Source: an uncultured Eubacteriales bacterium (GTDB lineage Bacteria; Bacillota; Clostridia; Christensenellales; Aristaeellaceae). From it: 64,000 bases of DNA. Positions 44,625 to 53,069 of the stretch are shown here, one piece after another (within the stretch, counting starts at the first letter, position 1; every line of letters starts with the position of its first letter). The stretch spans positions 1 to 64,000 of the forward strand of contig CACYZW010000004.1 of the NCBI GenBank assembly GCA_902778995.1, read 5' to 3'. Under the pieces are notes generated by a model that was not told the DNA's origin, searched no databases, and was given only the letters and a program-made list of their open reading frames with translations. A program made the translations under genes and the position numbers.

Positions 44625-45475
44625 TGAAGCAGCCTACCGTTCGCCCCGTGAAGATCAGGCGGGACACCGTCAGGGCGCGGCTGATCGTCTTCGGCATACT
44701 GGCCGTGCTGCTGATACTCTGCTCGCTGTTCTCCGAGTACCTGACGCCCTGCGATCCCTATTTGCAGGACCTCTCCAACGCCAAGGCCGCGCCGAGCGCC
44801 CAGCACATCTTCGGCACCGACCGCTACGGGCGGGACATGCTCTCCCGGGTGATCGTCGGCACCCGCACGTCCATCTTTTCGACGCTGCTGCTGGTTGCGG
44901 TCATAACGGTCATCGGCACGGTGATCGGCGTGTTCTGCGGCTGGCACGGCGGGACAATCGACACGGTGCTGATGCGCATATCGGACATGTTCCTGGCCTT
45001 CCCCGGCCTGGTGTTCGCGCTTGCGGTGGCGGGCGTGCTGGGCGGCGGCCTGCACAACGCCATATTCGCGCTGGCGGCCATCAGCTGGCCGAAGTACGCC
45101 CGCATCGCCCGAAGCCAGACGCTTTCCCAGAAGGAGACGCCCTGGCTCATGGCCGCGCGGCTGTCCGGCAGCGGCACGGTGAAGATACTGGCCAAGCACA
45201 TACTGCCCAACATCATCGGCCCCATACTCGTCACCTCCATGCTGGACATCGGCACGATGATGATGGAGCTGGCGGGGCTGTCCTTCCTCGGCCTCGGCGC
45301 AAAGCCGCCCATTGCCGAGTGGGGCAGCATGATGAGCGAGAACCGGGCCCTGATGACCACGGTGCCGTGGATCACCATGGCCCCGGGCCTGGCGATCTTC
45401 GTCTCGGTGATGATCTTCAATCTGCTCGGCGACACCGTGCGGGATTATGCCGATCCGAAGACAAGGGGGCGTTGA
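44621..45475 (+). CDS. ABC permease, OppC/DppC/NikC type
   Basis: 284 aa, six helices. LTPCDPYLQDLS, HIFGTDRYGRDMLSRVIVG, LPNIIGPILV and GLSFLGLGAKPPIAEWGSM are hallmark OppC motifs. Two adjacent ATG codons (44621 and 44624) are possible starts; translation is coupled to the upstream permease. A longer open frame 5' is a shadow. Confidence 0.93.
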   Translation: MMKQPTVRPVKIRRDTVRARLIVFGILAVLLILCSLFSEYLTPCDPYLQDLSNAKAAPSAQHIFGTDRYGRDMLSRVIVGTRTSIFSTLLLVAVITVIGTVIGVFCGWHGGTIDTVLMRISDMFLAFPGLVFALAVAGVLGGGLHNAIFALAAISWPKYARIARSQTLSQKETPWLMAARLSGSGTVKILAKHILPNIIGPILVTSMLDIGTMMMELAGLSFLGLGAKPPIAEWGSMMSENRALMTTVPWITMAPGLAIFVSVMIFNLLGDTVRDYADPKTRGR

Positions 45476-45476
45476 C

Positions 45477-46340
45477 ATGGCCGAGATACTGAGATACGAG
45501 CATGTGGACATCGCCTACAATGGCAGGGTCGTGGTGCAGGATGTCAGCTTCACGCTGGATGATGGTGAAATCCTCGGCATCGTCGGTGAGAGCGGCAGCG
45601 GCAAGTCCACGATCATCAAGGCGGCCATGGGGCTGCTGGGCCCCTCCGGCCAGGTGACGCGGGGAGACATCTATTATAAGGGTTATGATCTGCCCGACCT
45701 GTCCCCGGCACAGATCAGGAAACTGAACGGGCTTGAGCTGGGCATGATCTTCCAGTCGGCGGGCGCGTCCTTCTGCCCGATCCGCACCGTGGGCGCGCAG
45801 CTGTACGAGAGCATGACCGAGCACGAGCCCATCGGCAGGGACGAATTCAACCGCCGCGCTGTGGAGCTGCTGAAAAAGATCGGCTTCGACAATCCGCAAA
45901 GAATCCTGGACAGCTATCCCTTCGAGTTGTCCGGCGGCATGCAGCAGCGCGTGGGCATCGCCGCGGCGATGCTGATGAATCCCAGGATCCTGCTGGCGGA
46001 CGAGCCCACCTCGGCGCTGGACGTTTCCGTCCAGAAGCAGGTGGTGGAGGAGATGCTGCTGGTCAGAAGGACCTTCGGCACGGCCATCGTGATCGTCACC
46101 CACAACATTGGCGTCATTGGCGCGATGGCGGACAAGGTGCTGGTGATGAAGGACGGCAAAATGGTGGAATACGGGGACGCGAAGCAGGTGCTGGAGCGAC
46201 CGGGGGCGCTGTACACACAGACATTGATGGCCGCCGTGCCGAGGCTAAGGCGGTTTCGCCCCGGCGAAACCGTCCCGCCTCTGAAAGAGTGGGATGCCAC
46301 GTCTCAAATTGGAAATTTGGGACGCGGCACCGGGAGGTGA
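45477..46340 (+). CDS. ABC ATPase, OppD/NikD type
   Basis: 287 aa. Walker A GESGSGKST, Q loop FQSAGASFCPIRTV, signature LSGGMQQRVGIAAAML, Walker B ILLADEPTSALD, H loop VTHNIGV, and the C-terminal oligopeptide/dipeptide domain (VLERPGALYTQTLMAAVP). Starts one base after the OppC stop at ATG 45477. Confidence 0.93.
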   Translation: MAEILRYEHVDIAYNGRVVVQDVSFTLDDGEILGIVGESGSGKSTIIKAAMGLLGPSGQVTRGDIYYKGYDLPDLSPAQIRKLNGLELGMIFQSAGASFCPIRTVGAQLYESMTEHEPIGRDEFNRRAVELLKKIGFDNPQRILDSYPFELSGGMQQRVGIAAAMLMNPRILLADEPTSALDVSVQKQVVEEMLLVRRTFGTAIVIVTHNIGVIGAMADKVLVMKDGKMVEYGDAKQVLERPGALYTQTLMAAVPRLRRFRPGETVPPLKEWDATSQIGNLGRGTGR

Positions 46341-46345
46341 TGCCG

Positions 46346-47104
46346 GTGGGATCGATTTTGAGCGTGGACAGCCTCACGAAGGTGTTCACAAGAAAGGGCC
46401 AGCCCGACTTCGCTGCGGTCGACCACATCAGCTTTGAGGTCGATCCCGGCGAGTGCCTTGGCATCATCGGTGAGAGCGGCAGCGGCAAGAGCACTGCGGC
46501 GGCCATGATCACGCGGCTGATCGACCCTACCGAGGGGCGGATCATACTGGATGGCCAGGACATCACCCGCTTGAGAGGCAGACAGCTTCAAACAGCCTAT
46601 CGAAAGATGCAGATGGTATTCCAGACGCCCACGGAATCCTTTGATCCCCGGCGTACCCTGGGCGACGGCATCGGAGAGAGCCTGCGCAACTACGGCCACT
46701 GCAGGGCGGAGGTCGATCGGCGGGTGGCACAGCTGCTTGAGCAGTGCGGCCTGCCCGCCGATTTTGCCCGACGCTATCCCCATCAGGTTTCCGGCGGCCA
46801 GTGCCAGCGCGCCGCCATCGCCCGGGCCATCGCCATCAAGCCAAAGCTGCTGATCTGCGATGAGGCGACCTCCGCCCTGGATGTGACCATCCAAAGGGAG
46901 ATTCTGGCGCTGCTGTCCGATCTGCGGCGGGAAATGAACCTTTCGATACTCTTCATCTGCCACGACATCGCCCTGGTGCAGCAGTTCTGCGACCGGGTGC
47001 TGGTGATGTACAAGGGCAGGATCGTGGAGGAGGGCGTCCCCGACGAGGTCATCCGGAATCCGCAGAACGACTACACCAAACGGCTCATCGAGAGCATATT
47101 ATAA
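46346..47104 (+). CDS. ABC ATPase, OppF/NikE type
   Basis: 252 aa. Walker A GESGSGKSTAA, Q loop FQTPTESFDPRRTLGD, signature VSGGQCQRAAIARAI, Walker B LLICDEATSALD, H loop CHDIALV. Start at GTG 46346, with GGGAGG 8 bases upstream; ATG 46340 is only two bases from it, and GTG 46289 lies inside the previous gene. Confidence 0.92.
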   Translation: MGSILSVDSLTKVFTRKGQPDFAAVDHISFEVDPGECLGIIGESGSGKSTAAAMITRLIDPTEGRIILDGQDITRLRGRQLQTAYRKMQMVFQTPTESFDPRRTLGDGIGESLRNYGHCRAEVDRRVAQLLEQCGLPADFARRYPHQVSGGQCQRAAIARAIAIKPKLLICDEATSALDVTIQREILALLSDLRREMNLSILFICHDIALVQQFCDRVLVMYKGRIVEEGVPDEVIRNPQNDYTKRLIESIL

Positions 47105-47117
47105 GGGGGAAGAAACC

Positions 47118-48644
47118 ATGAAGAGAGCATTGACCCTTATCCTCGCACTGTGTCTGCTGCTGTCCTTCAGCGCCTTCGCCGAGGGCAAGACCATGACCAT
47201 CGGCGACACCACCTTCAACTCCGAAAACTGGGAAGAGACCGTGGATCCCCACCGCACCTACAACGGCTGGGCCTGCATCCGCTACGGCATCGGCGAGACC
47301 CTGGTGCACTACACCGACACCATGGAGCTGGAGCCCTGGTTGGCGACCAGCTGGGAGAACGACGGCAACCTGACCTGGACCATCACCCTGCGTGACGGCG
47401 TGAAGTTCTCCAGCGGTCGCGACATGGACGGCGCGGCGGTGAAGCAGTGCCTGGAGCACCTGCTCCAGGTCCACGATCGCGCGCCCTCCGATACCATGAT
47501 CGACACCATCGAGGCCGACGGCCAGACCCTGACCATCACCACCAGGGAGCCCCTGCCGGCGCTGATGAACTACCTGGGCGACCCCTACGGCTGCATCATC
47601 GACGTGGACGCCAGCGACTTTGACGCGGGCATCGCCGTGGGCACCGGCCCCTATGCCGTCAAGGACATGGTGACTGACGACCATGTGACCCTGATCCCCA
47701 ATGAATACTACTGGAACGGCACGCCGAAGCTGGACGAGTTGACCATCCGCACCATCTCCGACGGCAACACCCTGGCGATGGCGCTGCAGGCCGGCGAGAT
47801 CGACGCGGCCTACGGCATGGCCTACGAGAGCTATCCGCTGTTCGAGAACGGCAACTACCAGTTCTCCGCCATCCAGACCTCCCGCGCCTTCTTCGCCTCC
47901 ATGAACATGACCTCCCCCGTCATACAGGACCCCGCCGTGCGCAAGGCCATCGCCATGGGCATCGACAAGGAGGGCTTCGTGGCGGTGCTGCTGGACGGCC
48001 ACGGCGTGGTGGGCCACGGCGCGTTCCCGGACGGCTTCTCCACCTTCGGCGGCGAGCACGTGAACACCGAGGGCTATGACCCCGAGGGCGCAAAGGCCCT
48101 GCTGGAGGAGGCAGGCTGGGTGGACGCCGACGGCGACGGCATCCGCGAAAAGGACGGCCAGAAGCTGGTCATCCGCTGGCTGACCTATCCCAGCCGCCAG
48201 GAGCTGCCCCTGCTGGCCGAGGCCGTTCAGGCGACCCTCAAGCAGATCGGCATCGAGGTGGACATCAACTGCACCGCCAGCCGCCGCGAGTTCCTGGCCG
48301 ACATGACCAGTTTCGACATCTACGCCTCCGCGCTGGTGACCGCCCCCTCCGGCGACCCGCAGTACTTCTTCACCACCTCCTGCCTGCCGGGGCAGAGCTA
48401 TAACTTCGGCGCGTATGAGAATGCGCATGTGACCGACCTGATGAACCAGATGGCCACCGAGTTCGACACCGCACGCCGCAGCGAACTGGCCATTGAGCTG
48501 CAGCAGGCGATCCTGGACGATAACGCCTATATCTTCTGCTCCTTCCTGCAGATGAACATGATCTCCAAGGCGACGGTGACGGGCTATACCGCCCATGCCT
48601 GCGATTACTACCAGGTGACCGCCGATCTGGACATCGAGGGGTAA
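47118..48644 (+). CDS. extracellular solute-binding protein family 5, Nik/Opp type
   Basis: 508 aa. Signal peptide (residues 1-21, LLSFSAFAEG) without a lipobox Cys. SBP_bac_5 fold: GIGETLVHYTDTMELEPWLA, TWTITLRDGVKFSSGRDMDG, AVGTGPYAVKDM, IPNEYYWNGTPKLDEL, and a long C-lobe. The overall look recalls nickel/metallophore binders such as NikA/CntA more than oligopeptide binders, but I cannot fix the ligand. It follows the two ATPases by 13 bases and is followed within two bases by a methyltransferase gene, so it is co-transcribed. Confidence 0.88.
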   Translation: MKRALTLILALCLLLSFSAFAEGKTMTIGDTTFNSENWEETVDPHRTYNGWACIRYGIGETLVHYTDTMELEPWLATSWENDGNLTWTITLRDGVKFSSGRDMDGAAVKQCLEHLLQVHDRAPSDTMIDTIEADGQTLTITTREPLPALMNYLGDPYGCIIDVDASDFDAGIAVGTGPYAVKDMVTDDHVTLIPNEYYWNGTPKLDELTIRTISDGNTLAMALQAGEIDAAYGMAYESYPLFENGNYQFSAIQTSRAFFASMNMTSPVIQDPAVRKAIAMGIDKEGFVAVLLDGHGVVGHGAFPDGFSTFGGEHVNTEGYDPEGAKALLEEAGWVDADGDGIREKDGQKLVIRWLTYPSRQELPLLAEAVQATLKQIGIEVDINCTASRREFLADMTSFDIYASALVTAPSGDPQYFFTTSCLPGQSYNFGAYENAHVTDLMNQMATEFDTARRSELAIELQQAILDDNAYIFCSFLQMNMISKATVTGYTAHACDYYQVTADLDIEG

Positions 48645-48645
48645 A

Positions 48646-49362
48646 ATGGAAGCGATAAAGCGTGAAATTACCGACTATTGGACGGGGCGGGTGGAGAAGT
48701 TTGAACAGCTTCGCCTAGACGAGCTGAACAGCGATAAGCGCGGGCGCTGGCTGGACGAGCTGCGCCGCCACCTGCCCCGTGGCAGAAAGCTGAACATACT
48801 GGACATCGGCACCGGCACGGGCTTCTTTGCCTTTATCCTCGCGGCCCAGGGGCATTGGGTGACGGGCATCGACCTGACGGCGGAGATGATCAACGGCGCG
48901 CGGCGCACCAGCGTGCTGCTGAACCTTTATCCCAGCTTCAAGGTGATGGACGCGGAGGCCCCGGAATTCATGCCCGGGAGCTTCGACGCCATCGTCACCC
49001 GCAACCTGACGACGTTTCTGCCCAACCTGCCCGAGGCCTATCGCCGATGGCGCGGTCTGCTGCGGGAGGGCGGCGTGCTCGTCAACTTCGACGGGGATTA
49101 TTACTATGATAAATCCGAGGCGCCGCTGCCCGCCGACCACGCCCACAGGGAACTGACGGCGGATCAGAACGCCGCCTATGCCCATATCTCCGACGCGCTG
49201 CGCGCCGTACAGCGGAAGCGGCCGGCGTGGGACGTGGCGCTGCTGGAGCAGGCCGGTTTCAGGGATATTCAGGTGGATACCGCGGTTTCCCCCCGCGTTT
49301 ACAGGGAGATCGACCGCTTTTACAATCCCACGCCCATGTTCTGCGTCACGGCGATTCGATGA
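48646..49362 (+). CDS. class I SAM-dependent methyltransferase 1
   Basis: 238 aa. Motif I ILDIGTGTGFFAFILA, acidic motif TGIDLTAEMI, TRNLTTFLPN, and VLVNFDGDYYYD. It belongs to a clostridial group found beside SBP5-type metal transporters; the substrate is unknown. ATG 48646 lies immediately after the binding-protein stop codon. Its relative at 49473 shares the LVNFD/LLNFDANWY core. Both may modify the transported ligand or a metal-binding small molecule; this is inference. Confidence 0.85.
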   Translation: MEAIKREITDYWTGRVEKFEQLRLDELNSDKRGRWLDELRRHLPRGRKLNILDIGTGTGFFAFILAAQGHWVTGIDLTAEMINGARRTSVLLNLYPSFKVMDAEAPEFMPGSFDAIVTRNLTTFLPNLPEAYRRWRGLLREGGVLVNFDGDYYYDKSEAPLPADHAHRELTADQNAAYAHISDALRAVQRKRPAWDVALLEQAGFRDIQVDTAVSPRVYREIDRFYNPTPMFCVTAIR

Positions 49363-49472
49363 AATGCTCAAAATGGCGCGTGTGATTGCGCCTGAATATC
49401 CCCCTGAGGGGGTTGCGGACCGGTGCAAAAGCCGGTACAATGATACGGTAAGACGATACAAGCGAGGACGAC

Positions 49473-50276
49473 ATGAACGCGACGATCATCCGCGAAAACC
49501 GCGATTACTGGACGCAAAGGGCTTCGGGCTATTCCCGGGTAAACCGAGACGAGCTGGCGACGAACCAGCGCTTATTGTGGCGGCGGGCGCTTGTGGAGCC
49601 CATCCGCGCCCGTTTTCCCAACCGCAGGGCGGGGGAAATCCACGTGCTGGAGGTCGGCACCGGCCCCGGCTTCTTTGCCATATTGCTGGCGGAGGCGGGT
49701 TACCGCGTGACGGCCATCGACCTGACGCCCTCCATGCTGGCCGAGGCCCGGACAAACGCCGCAGAACTGGCGGATCGCATCGCCTTCATGGAAATGAACG
49801 CCCAGGCGCTGGATTTCGACGACGGCTGTTTCGACGTAGTGGTGTCCCGCAACGTGACCTGGAACCTGCCGGAGCCGGAGGTAGCCTACGGCGAATGGAT
49901 GCGGGTATTGAAGCCGGGAGGATTGCTGCTGAACTTCGACGCCAACTGGTATCGCTACCTGTTCGACGACGACGCCCGCGACGCCTTTGCCCGGGATCGC
50001 GCCAACAGCATAGAGGCTGACATCGAAGACCTGAACGTGGGCGAAAACTTCGACCGCATGGAGACCATTGCCCGCCGCGTGCCCCTGTCGAGGGCGAACC
50101 GTCCCCAGTGGGACGTGGAGACGCTCACCGCGCTGGGCATGGCCGTGGAGACCGACCACAGCATTTGGGAGCGGGTCTGGTCCCGGCAGGAGAAGATCAA
50201 CCTCGCCTCCACGCCGATGTTCCTGGTCTGCGGCTACAAGCAGGCCGGACATGCGGAGCAGGGGCTGTTGGGCTGA
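49473..50276 (+). CDS. class I SAM-dependent methyltransferase 2
   Basis: 267 aa. N-terminal RENRDYWTQRASGYSRVNRD, motif I VLEVGTGPGFFAILLAE, acidic motif VTAIDLTPSMLAEA, VVVSRNVTWNLPEPE, then LLNFDANWYRYLFDD. A paralogue of the methyltransferase at 48646, ending in the same TPMF(L/C)V motif. The 110-base gap before it may hold a promoter (GGTACAAT near 49435). Substrate unknown. Confidence 0.85.
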   Translation: MNATIIRENRDYWTQRASGYSRVNRDELATNQRLLWRRALVEPIRARFPNRRAGEIHVLEVGTGPGFFAILLAEAGYRVTAIDLTPSMLAEARTNAAELADRIAFMEMNAQALDFDDGCFDVVVSRNVTWNLPEPEVAYGEWMRVLKPGGLLLNFDANWYRYLFDDDARDAFARDRANSIEADIEDLNVGENFDRMETIARRVPLSRANRPQWDVETLTALGMAVETDHSIWERVWSRQEKINLASTPMFLVCGYKQAGHAEQGLLG

Positions 50277-50336
50277 ACCGTGGCCGGGCCCTGAGCGCCA
50301 AACCAATAATTATTCATTATTCTTTTTTAGTTGTAC

Positions 50337-50365
50337 TTGCAAAAGTTACCCGAATGTGATACAGT
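50337..50365 (+). promoter_or_regulatory. promoter of the cobalamin-riboswitch transcript
   Basis: TTGCAA (50337-50342), 17 bases, TACAGT (50360-50365). Confidence 0.5.
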
Positions 50366-50384
50366 ATTGGTCAAGAACTGAATA

Positions 50385-50550
50385 TCACAGCGGGTGTCGA
50401 ACGCACTGCGTTCGGTGAAAAGGGAAGCGGGTGAAAATCCCGCGCGAACTCGTCACTGTAATCGGGGAATGGACAGGCAACAAGCCACTGGAAACGGGAA
50501 GGCCGCCTGATCCGTGATGATCCGTAAGCCAGGAGACCTGCCCGGCTGTA
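50385..50550 (+). promoter_or_regulatory. cobalamin riboswitch upstream of cbiK
   Basis: Contains the family signatures in order: CGGTGAAAAGGGAAGCGGGTGAA-type core split by short stems, CACTGTAATCGGGG, GCCACTGG, and the B12 box AAGCCAGGAGACCTGCC. The aptamer is followed by a hairpin-rich expression platform to about 50600. Adenosylcobalamin or another corrinoid should repress the downstream secreted chelatase genes. Confidence 0.95.
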
Positions 50551-50734
50551 TGCGAGGGGCTTCTTCGGAACGCCTCATGCCACGAGTGCCTGGCAGCATT
50601 GAAAATCCGATTGAATTGGAGCCTGCTTGACGCGCTTGTGTCCGGCAGGCTTTTCCTATGCCTGCGCAACTGTGTATTGCTGTCCGGCGAAACACCGGCA
50701 TCAATAAATACCCATTTTTCAGGAGGAATTGACT

Positions 50735-51847
50735 ATGAAAAAGCTGCTTTCCCTGATCGTCGTGCTGGCGATGGTCGCCGCCATGGGCGCCGTCGCGTTT
50801 GCCGAGGATGCCGACAAGGCCGCCGCAGCGGCGGTTGATGAACTGATCGCCGTCATCCAGGCACAGACGTGGACCGAGGACACCGACGCACAGATCGCTG
50901 CCGCAAGGGAAGCCTGGGATGCCCTGACCGACGCGCAGAAGGAATTGGTGGAAGAGGCCGATTACTTCGGCCGCGACACTGGCGACGCCTCCGCCGACGA
51001 CCCGCTGAACGCCGACGACATCGGCGAAAACGAGCTGCTGGTGGTGAGCTTCGGCACGTCCTTCAACGGCAGCCGCGCCCAGGACATCGGCGGCATTGAA
51101 AAGGCCCTGATCGCCGCATATCCCGATTGGGCCGTGCGCCGCGCCTTCACAGCCCAGATCATCATCAACCACGTCCAGGCCCGCGACGGCGAGAAGATCG
51201 ACAACATGGCCCAGGCGCTGGATCGCGCCGTAGCCAACGGCGTCAAGAAGCTGGTCGTGCAGCCCACCCATCTGATGCATGGCGCCGAGTACGACGAGCT
51301 GTGCGGCGTGCTGGAGGGCTATGCCGACAAGTTTGAAAAGGTCGTCGTGGCCGAGCCCCTGCTGGGCGAGGTCGGCGCGGACGCCACCGTCATCAACGCC
51401 GACAAGGAAGCCGTCGCCAAGGCCGTCGTGGCCGAGGCCAACGTGCCCGAGGACGTCGCGCTGGTGCTGATGGGCCATGGCACCTCCCACACCGCGAAGG
51501 TGACCTACAGCCAGATGCAGGCGCAGATGGATCAGCTGGGCTACAAGAACGTGTTCATCGGCACTGTCGAGGGCGAGCCCGAGGAGACCGCCTGCGACGC
51601 CATCATCGAGGCCGTGAAGGCTGCGGGCTTCAAGAAGGTCGTCCTCCGTCCCCTGATGGTCGTCGCCGGCGACCACGCCAACAACGACATGGCCGATCCC
51701 GAGGACGAGGAGTCCTGGATCAGCATGTTCACCGCCGCGAATGCCTTTGACAGCATCGAATGCCAGATCGAGGGCCTGGGCCGCATCGCCGACGTGCAGG
51801 CGCTGTATGTCGCCCACACCGCCGACGCCATCGCCGCCATCGGCTGA
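50735..51847 (+). CDS. cbiK: exported CbiK-type sirohydrochlorin cobaltochelatase
   Basis: 370 aa. Signal peptide (residues 1-25, AVAFAED), an N-terminal helical extension (about 26-95), then a CbiK chelatase domain: LLVVSFGTSFNGSRAQDIGG, VQPTHLMHGAEYDEL, MGHGTSHTAKVTYSQM, FIGTVEGEP and RPLMVVAGDHANNDMAD. The two His-rich loops hold the expected metal ligands. CbiK normally inserts Co2+ into sirohydrochlorin in the cytoplasm; exported versions are known in Desulfovibrio, where a role in metal or haem handling is proposed. AGGAGG precedes ATG 50735, and a cobalamin riboswitch controls it. Confidence 0.92.
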   Translation: MKKLLSLIVVLAMVAAMGAVAFAEDADKAAAAAVDELIAVIQAQTWTEDTDAQIAAAREAWDALTDAQKELVEEADYFGRDTGDASADDPLNADDIGENELLVVSFGTSFNGSRAQDIGGIEKALIAAYPDWAVRRAFTAQIIINHVQARDGEKIDNMAQALDRAVANGVKKLVVQPTHLMHGAEYDELCGVLEGYADKFEKVVVAEPLLGEVGADATVINADKEAVAKAVVAEANVPEDVALVLMGHGTSHTAKVTYSQMQAQMDQLGYKNVFIGTVEGEPEETACDAIIEAVKAAGFKKVVLRPLMVVAGDHANNDMADPEDEESWISMFTAANAFDSIECQIEGLGRIADVQALYVAHTADAIAAIG

Positions 51848-51916
51848 TCGCGAATAATCATTTCAGCCTCCGGCCCATACCGGGCCGGGGGCTTCATCAA
51901 ACTGGAGGAAACGAAT

Positions 51917-52372
51917 ATGAAGCGTAATATCGCATTGTTGCTGGCGCTGCTGCTGACCCTTTGCGGCGTGGCGCTGGCCGAGACCGCCGAGCCCCTGGCC
52001 GACGGCACCTATACCGCCACCTTCACCACTGACCACAGCATGTTCCATGTGAACGAGGCCTATGGCGACATCGGGACCCTCACCGTCGCGGATGGCCAGA
52101 TGACCATACATGTCACGCTGGCCTCCAAGAACATCGTGAACCTGTTCCCCGGCCTTGCCGAGGACGCCCAGAAGGAGGGCGCGGCGCTGCTGGAGCCCAC
52201 CACCGACACCGTGAACTACGCCGACGGCACCACGGACGAGGCTTTCGGCTTCGACGTGCCCGTGCCCGCCATCGGCGAGGAATTCAACCTGGCCCTGCTG
52301 GGCAAGAAGGGCAAGTGGTACGACCACAAGGTCAAAGTTGACAATCCCGTTCCCGTCGAGAGCGCGGAATGA
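51917..52372 (+). CDS. small secreted protein in the cobalamin regulon
   Basis: 151 aa, signal peptide (residues 1-21), then one beta-rich domain: LADGTYTATFTTDHSMFHVN, GTLTVADGQMTIHVTLASKN, and a Lys-rich end GKKGKWYDHKVKV. It resembles one-domain heme/iron-binding-like exported modules in its opening DGTYT..F motif, but I recognise no exact family. It follows cbiK by 69 bases with its own GGAGG and no visible promoter, so it is probably under the same riboswitch. Possible corrinoid, tetrapyrrole or metal binder. Confidence 0.7.
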   Translation: MKRNIALLLALLLTLCGVALAETAEPLADGTYTATFTTDHSMFHVNEAYGDIGTLTVADGQMTIHVTLASKNIVNLFPGLAEDAQKEGAALLEPTTDTVNYADGTTDEAFGFDVPVPAIGEEFNLALLGKKGKWYDHKVKVDNPVPVESAE

Positions 52373-52388
52373 TGTCCAATAGGAGAAC

Positions 52389-52600
52389 GGCCCGGGGCAA
52401 ATCTGCCCCGGGCCGTCAGACCGCTGACAAAGGCCGCAAACGCAGAAAATCCTTCCAGTCAAAGAAGAGAGGAAGGATTTTCTGCTTGCTGTGTTGGCGT
52501 CGCCTGCAAAATGCGGTCATTTACGACGGGGTAAACTCCCTTTTTTGCAGGCTCGCCGCCTTGCCTTGCCGGCCCGGGGCAAATCTGCCCCGGGCCTTTT
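52389..52600. repeat. tandem palindromes flanked by two identical hairpins
   Basis: The 26-base perfect palindrome GGCCCGGGGCA-n4-TGCCCCGGGCC occurs twice, at 52389-52414 and 52571-52596 (the second followed by six T). Between them are a 15-bp hairpin (52442-52456/52471-52485, AT-rich, terminator-like) and a 10-bp hairpin GCCTGCAAAA/TTTTGCAGGC (52502-52552). They separate convergent genes and probably act as terminators, but four hairpins exceed what is needed. Confidence 0.6.
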
Positions 52601-52609
52601 TTGCGGAAG

Positions 52610-52903
52610 TCACTTTCCTTCTTCCCCCCGCATATCGTTTTCCCGGACGAGCTCCATGATCTCCCTGTACCGTCCGGTGATCCTTTCGTAATTCTCGGGC
52701 CGATGGGGGAAGTCGCAGGCCTTGCAGTCCTTGTAGCCCTTTTCCGAATACCTGAAATTGCCGCCGCAGCGCTTCCCCAGTGCGTAGAGGGGACAGTAGC
52801 AAAACAGGCAGTTGAAGCGCTCGGGCGCGTCGGTGGGGTGGCAGGGGAAGTATTCGCACGCCCGGTTCTGGAAAAAGGCGTAGTGCTTTGTCTGTCCGTC
52901 CAT
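52610..52903 (-). CDS. cysteine-rich small-domain protein
   Basis: 97 aa with the Cys-rich small domain pattern: NRACEYFPCHP, FNCLFCYCPLYALGKRCGG, and YKDCKACDFPHRPENYERI, eight cysteines likely binding zinc or an Fe-S cluster. In other anaerobes this domain stands alone or fuses to cobalamin-salvage proteins, which fits the neighbouring cbiK. GGAGGG precedes ATG 52903 by 7 bases. Transcribed convergently with the cobalamin operon. Confidence 0.85.
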   Translation of the reverse strand: MDGQTKHYAFFQNRACEYFPCHPTDAPERFNCLFCYCPLYALGKRCGGNFRYSEKGYKDCKACDFPHRPENYERITGRYREIMELVRENDMRGEEGK

Positions 52904-52946
52904 GTCGAATCCCTCCTGTGTTGCGCGTCATATCCGGCACAGGTCA

Positions 52947-52975
52947 ATTATACCCCGAAGCGTCGCTCGGGGCAA
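52947..52975 (-). promoter_or_regulatory. promoter of the Cys-rich gene, with a palindrome in its spacer
   Basis: On the minus strand TTGCCC (52970-52975), 17 bases, TATAAT (52947-52952). The spacer contains the inverted repeat CCCCGA-n8-TCGGGG (52953-52972), a possible operator. Confidence 0.6.
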
Positions 52976-52998
52976 GCCTTTTTTATGCGATTACCCGG

Positions 52999-53028
52999 TT
53001 GACCATAACATGCCTTTGCTGTTATAAT
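52999..53028 (+). promoter_or_regulatory. promoter of the CARF-nuclease/type I RM block
   Basis: TTGACC (52999-53004), 18 bases, perfect TATAAT (53023-53028). Confidence 0.65.
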
Positions 53029-53069
53029 CTCTTTAGAAAACTATGTATTGCACGCCAGGGGTGATTGCG

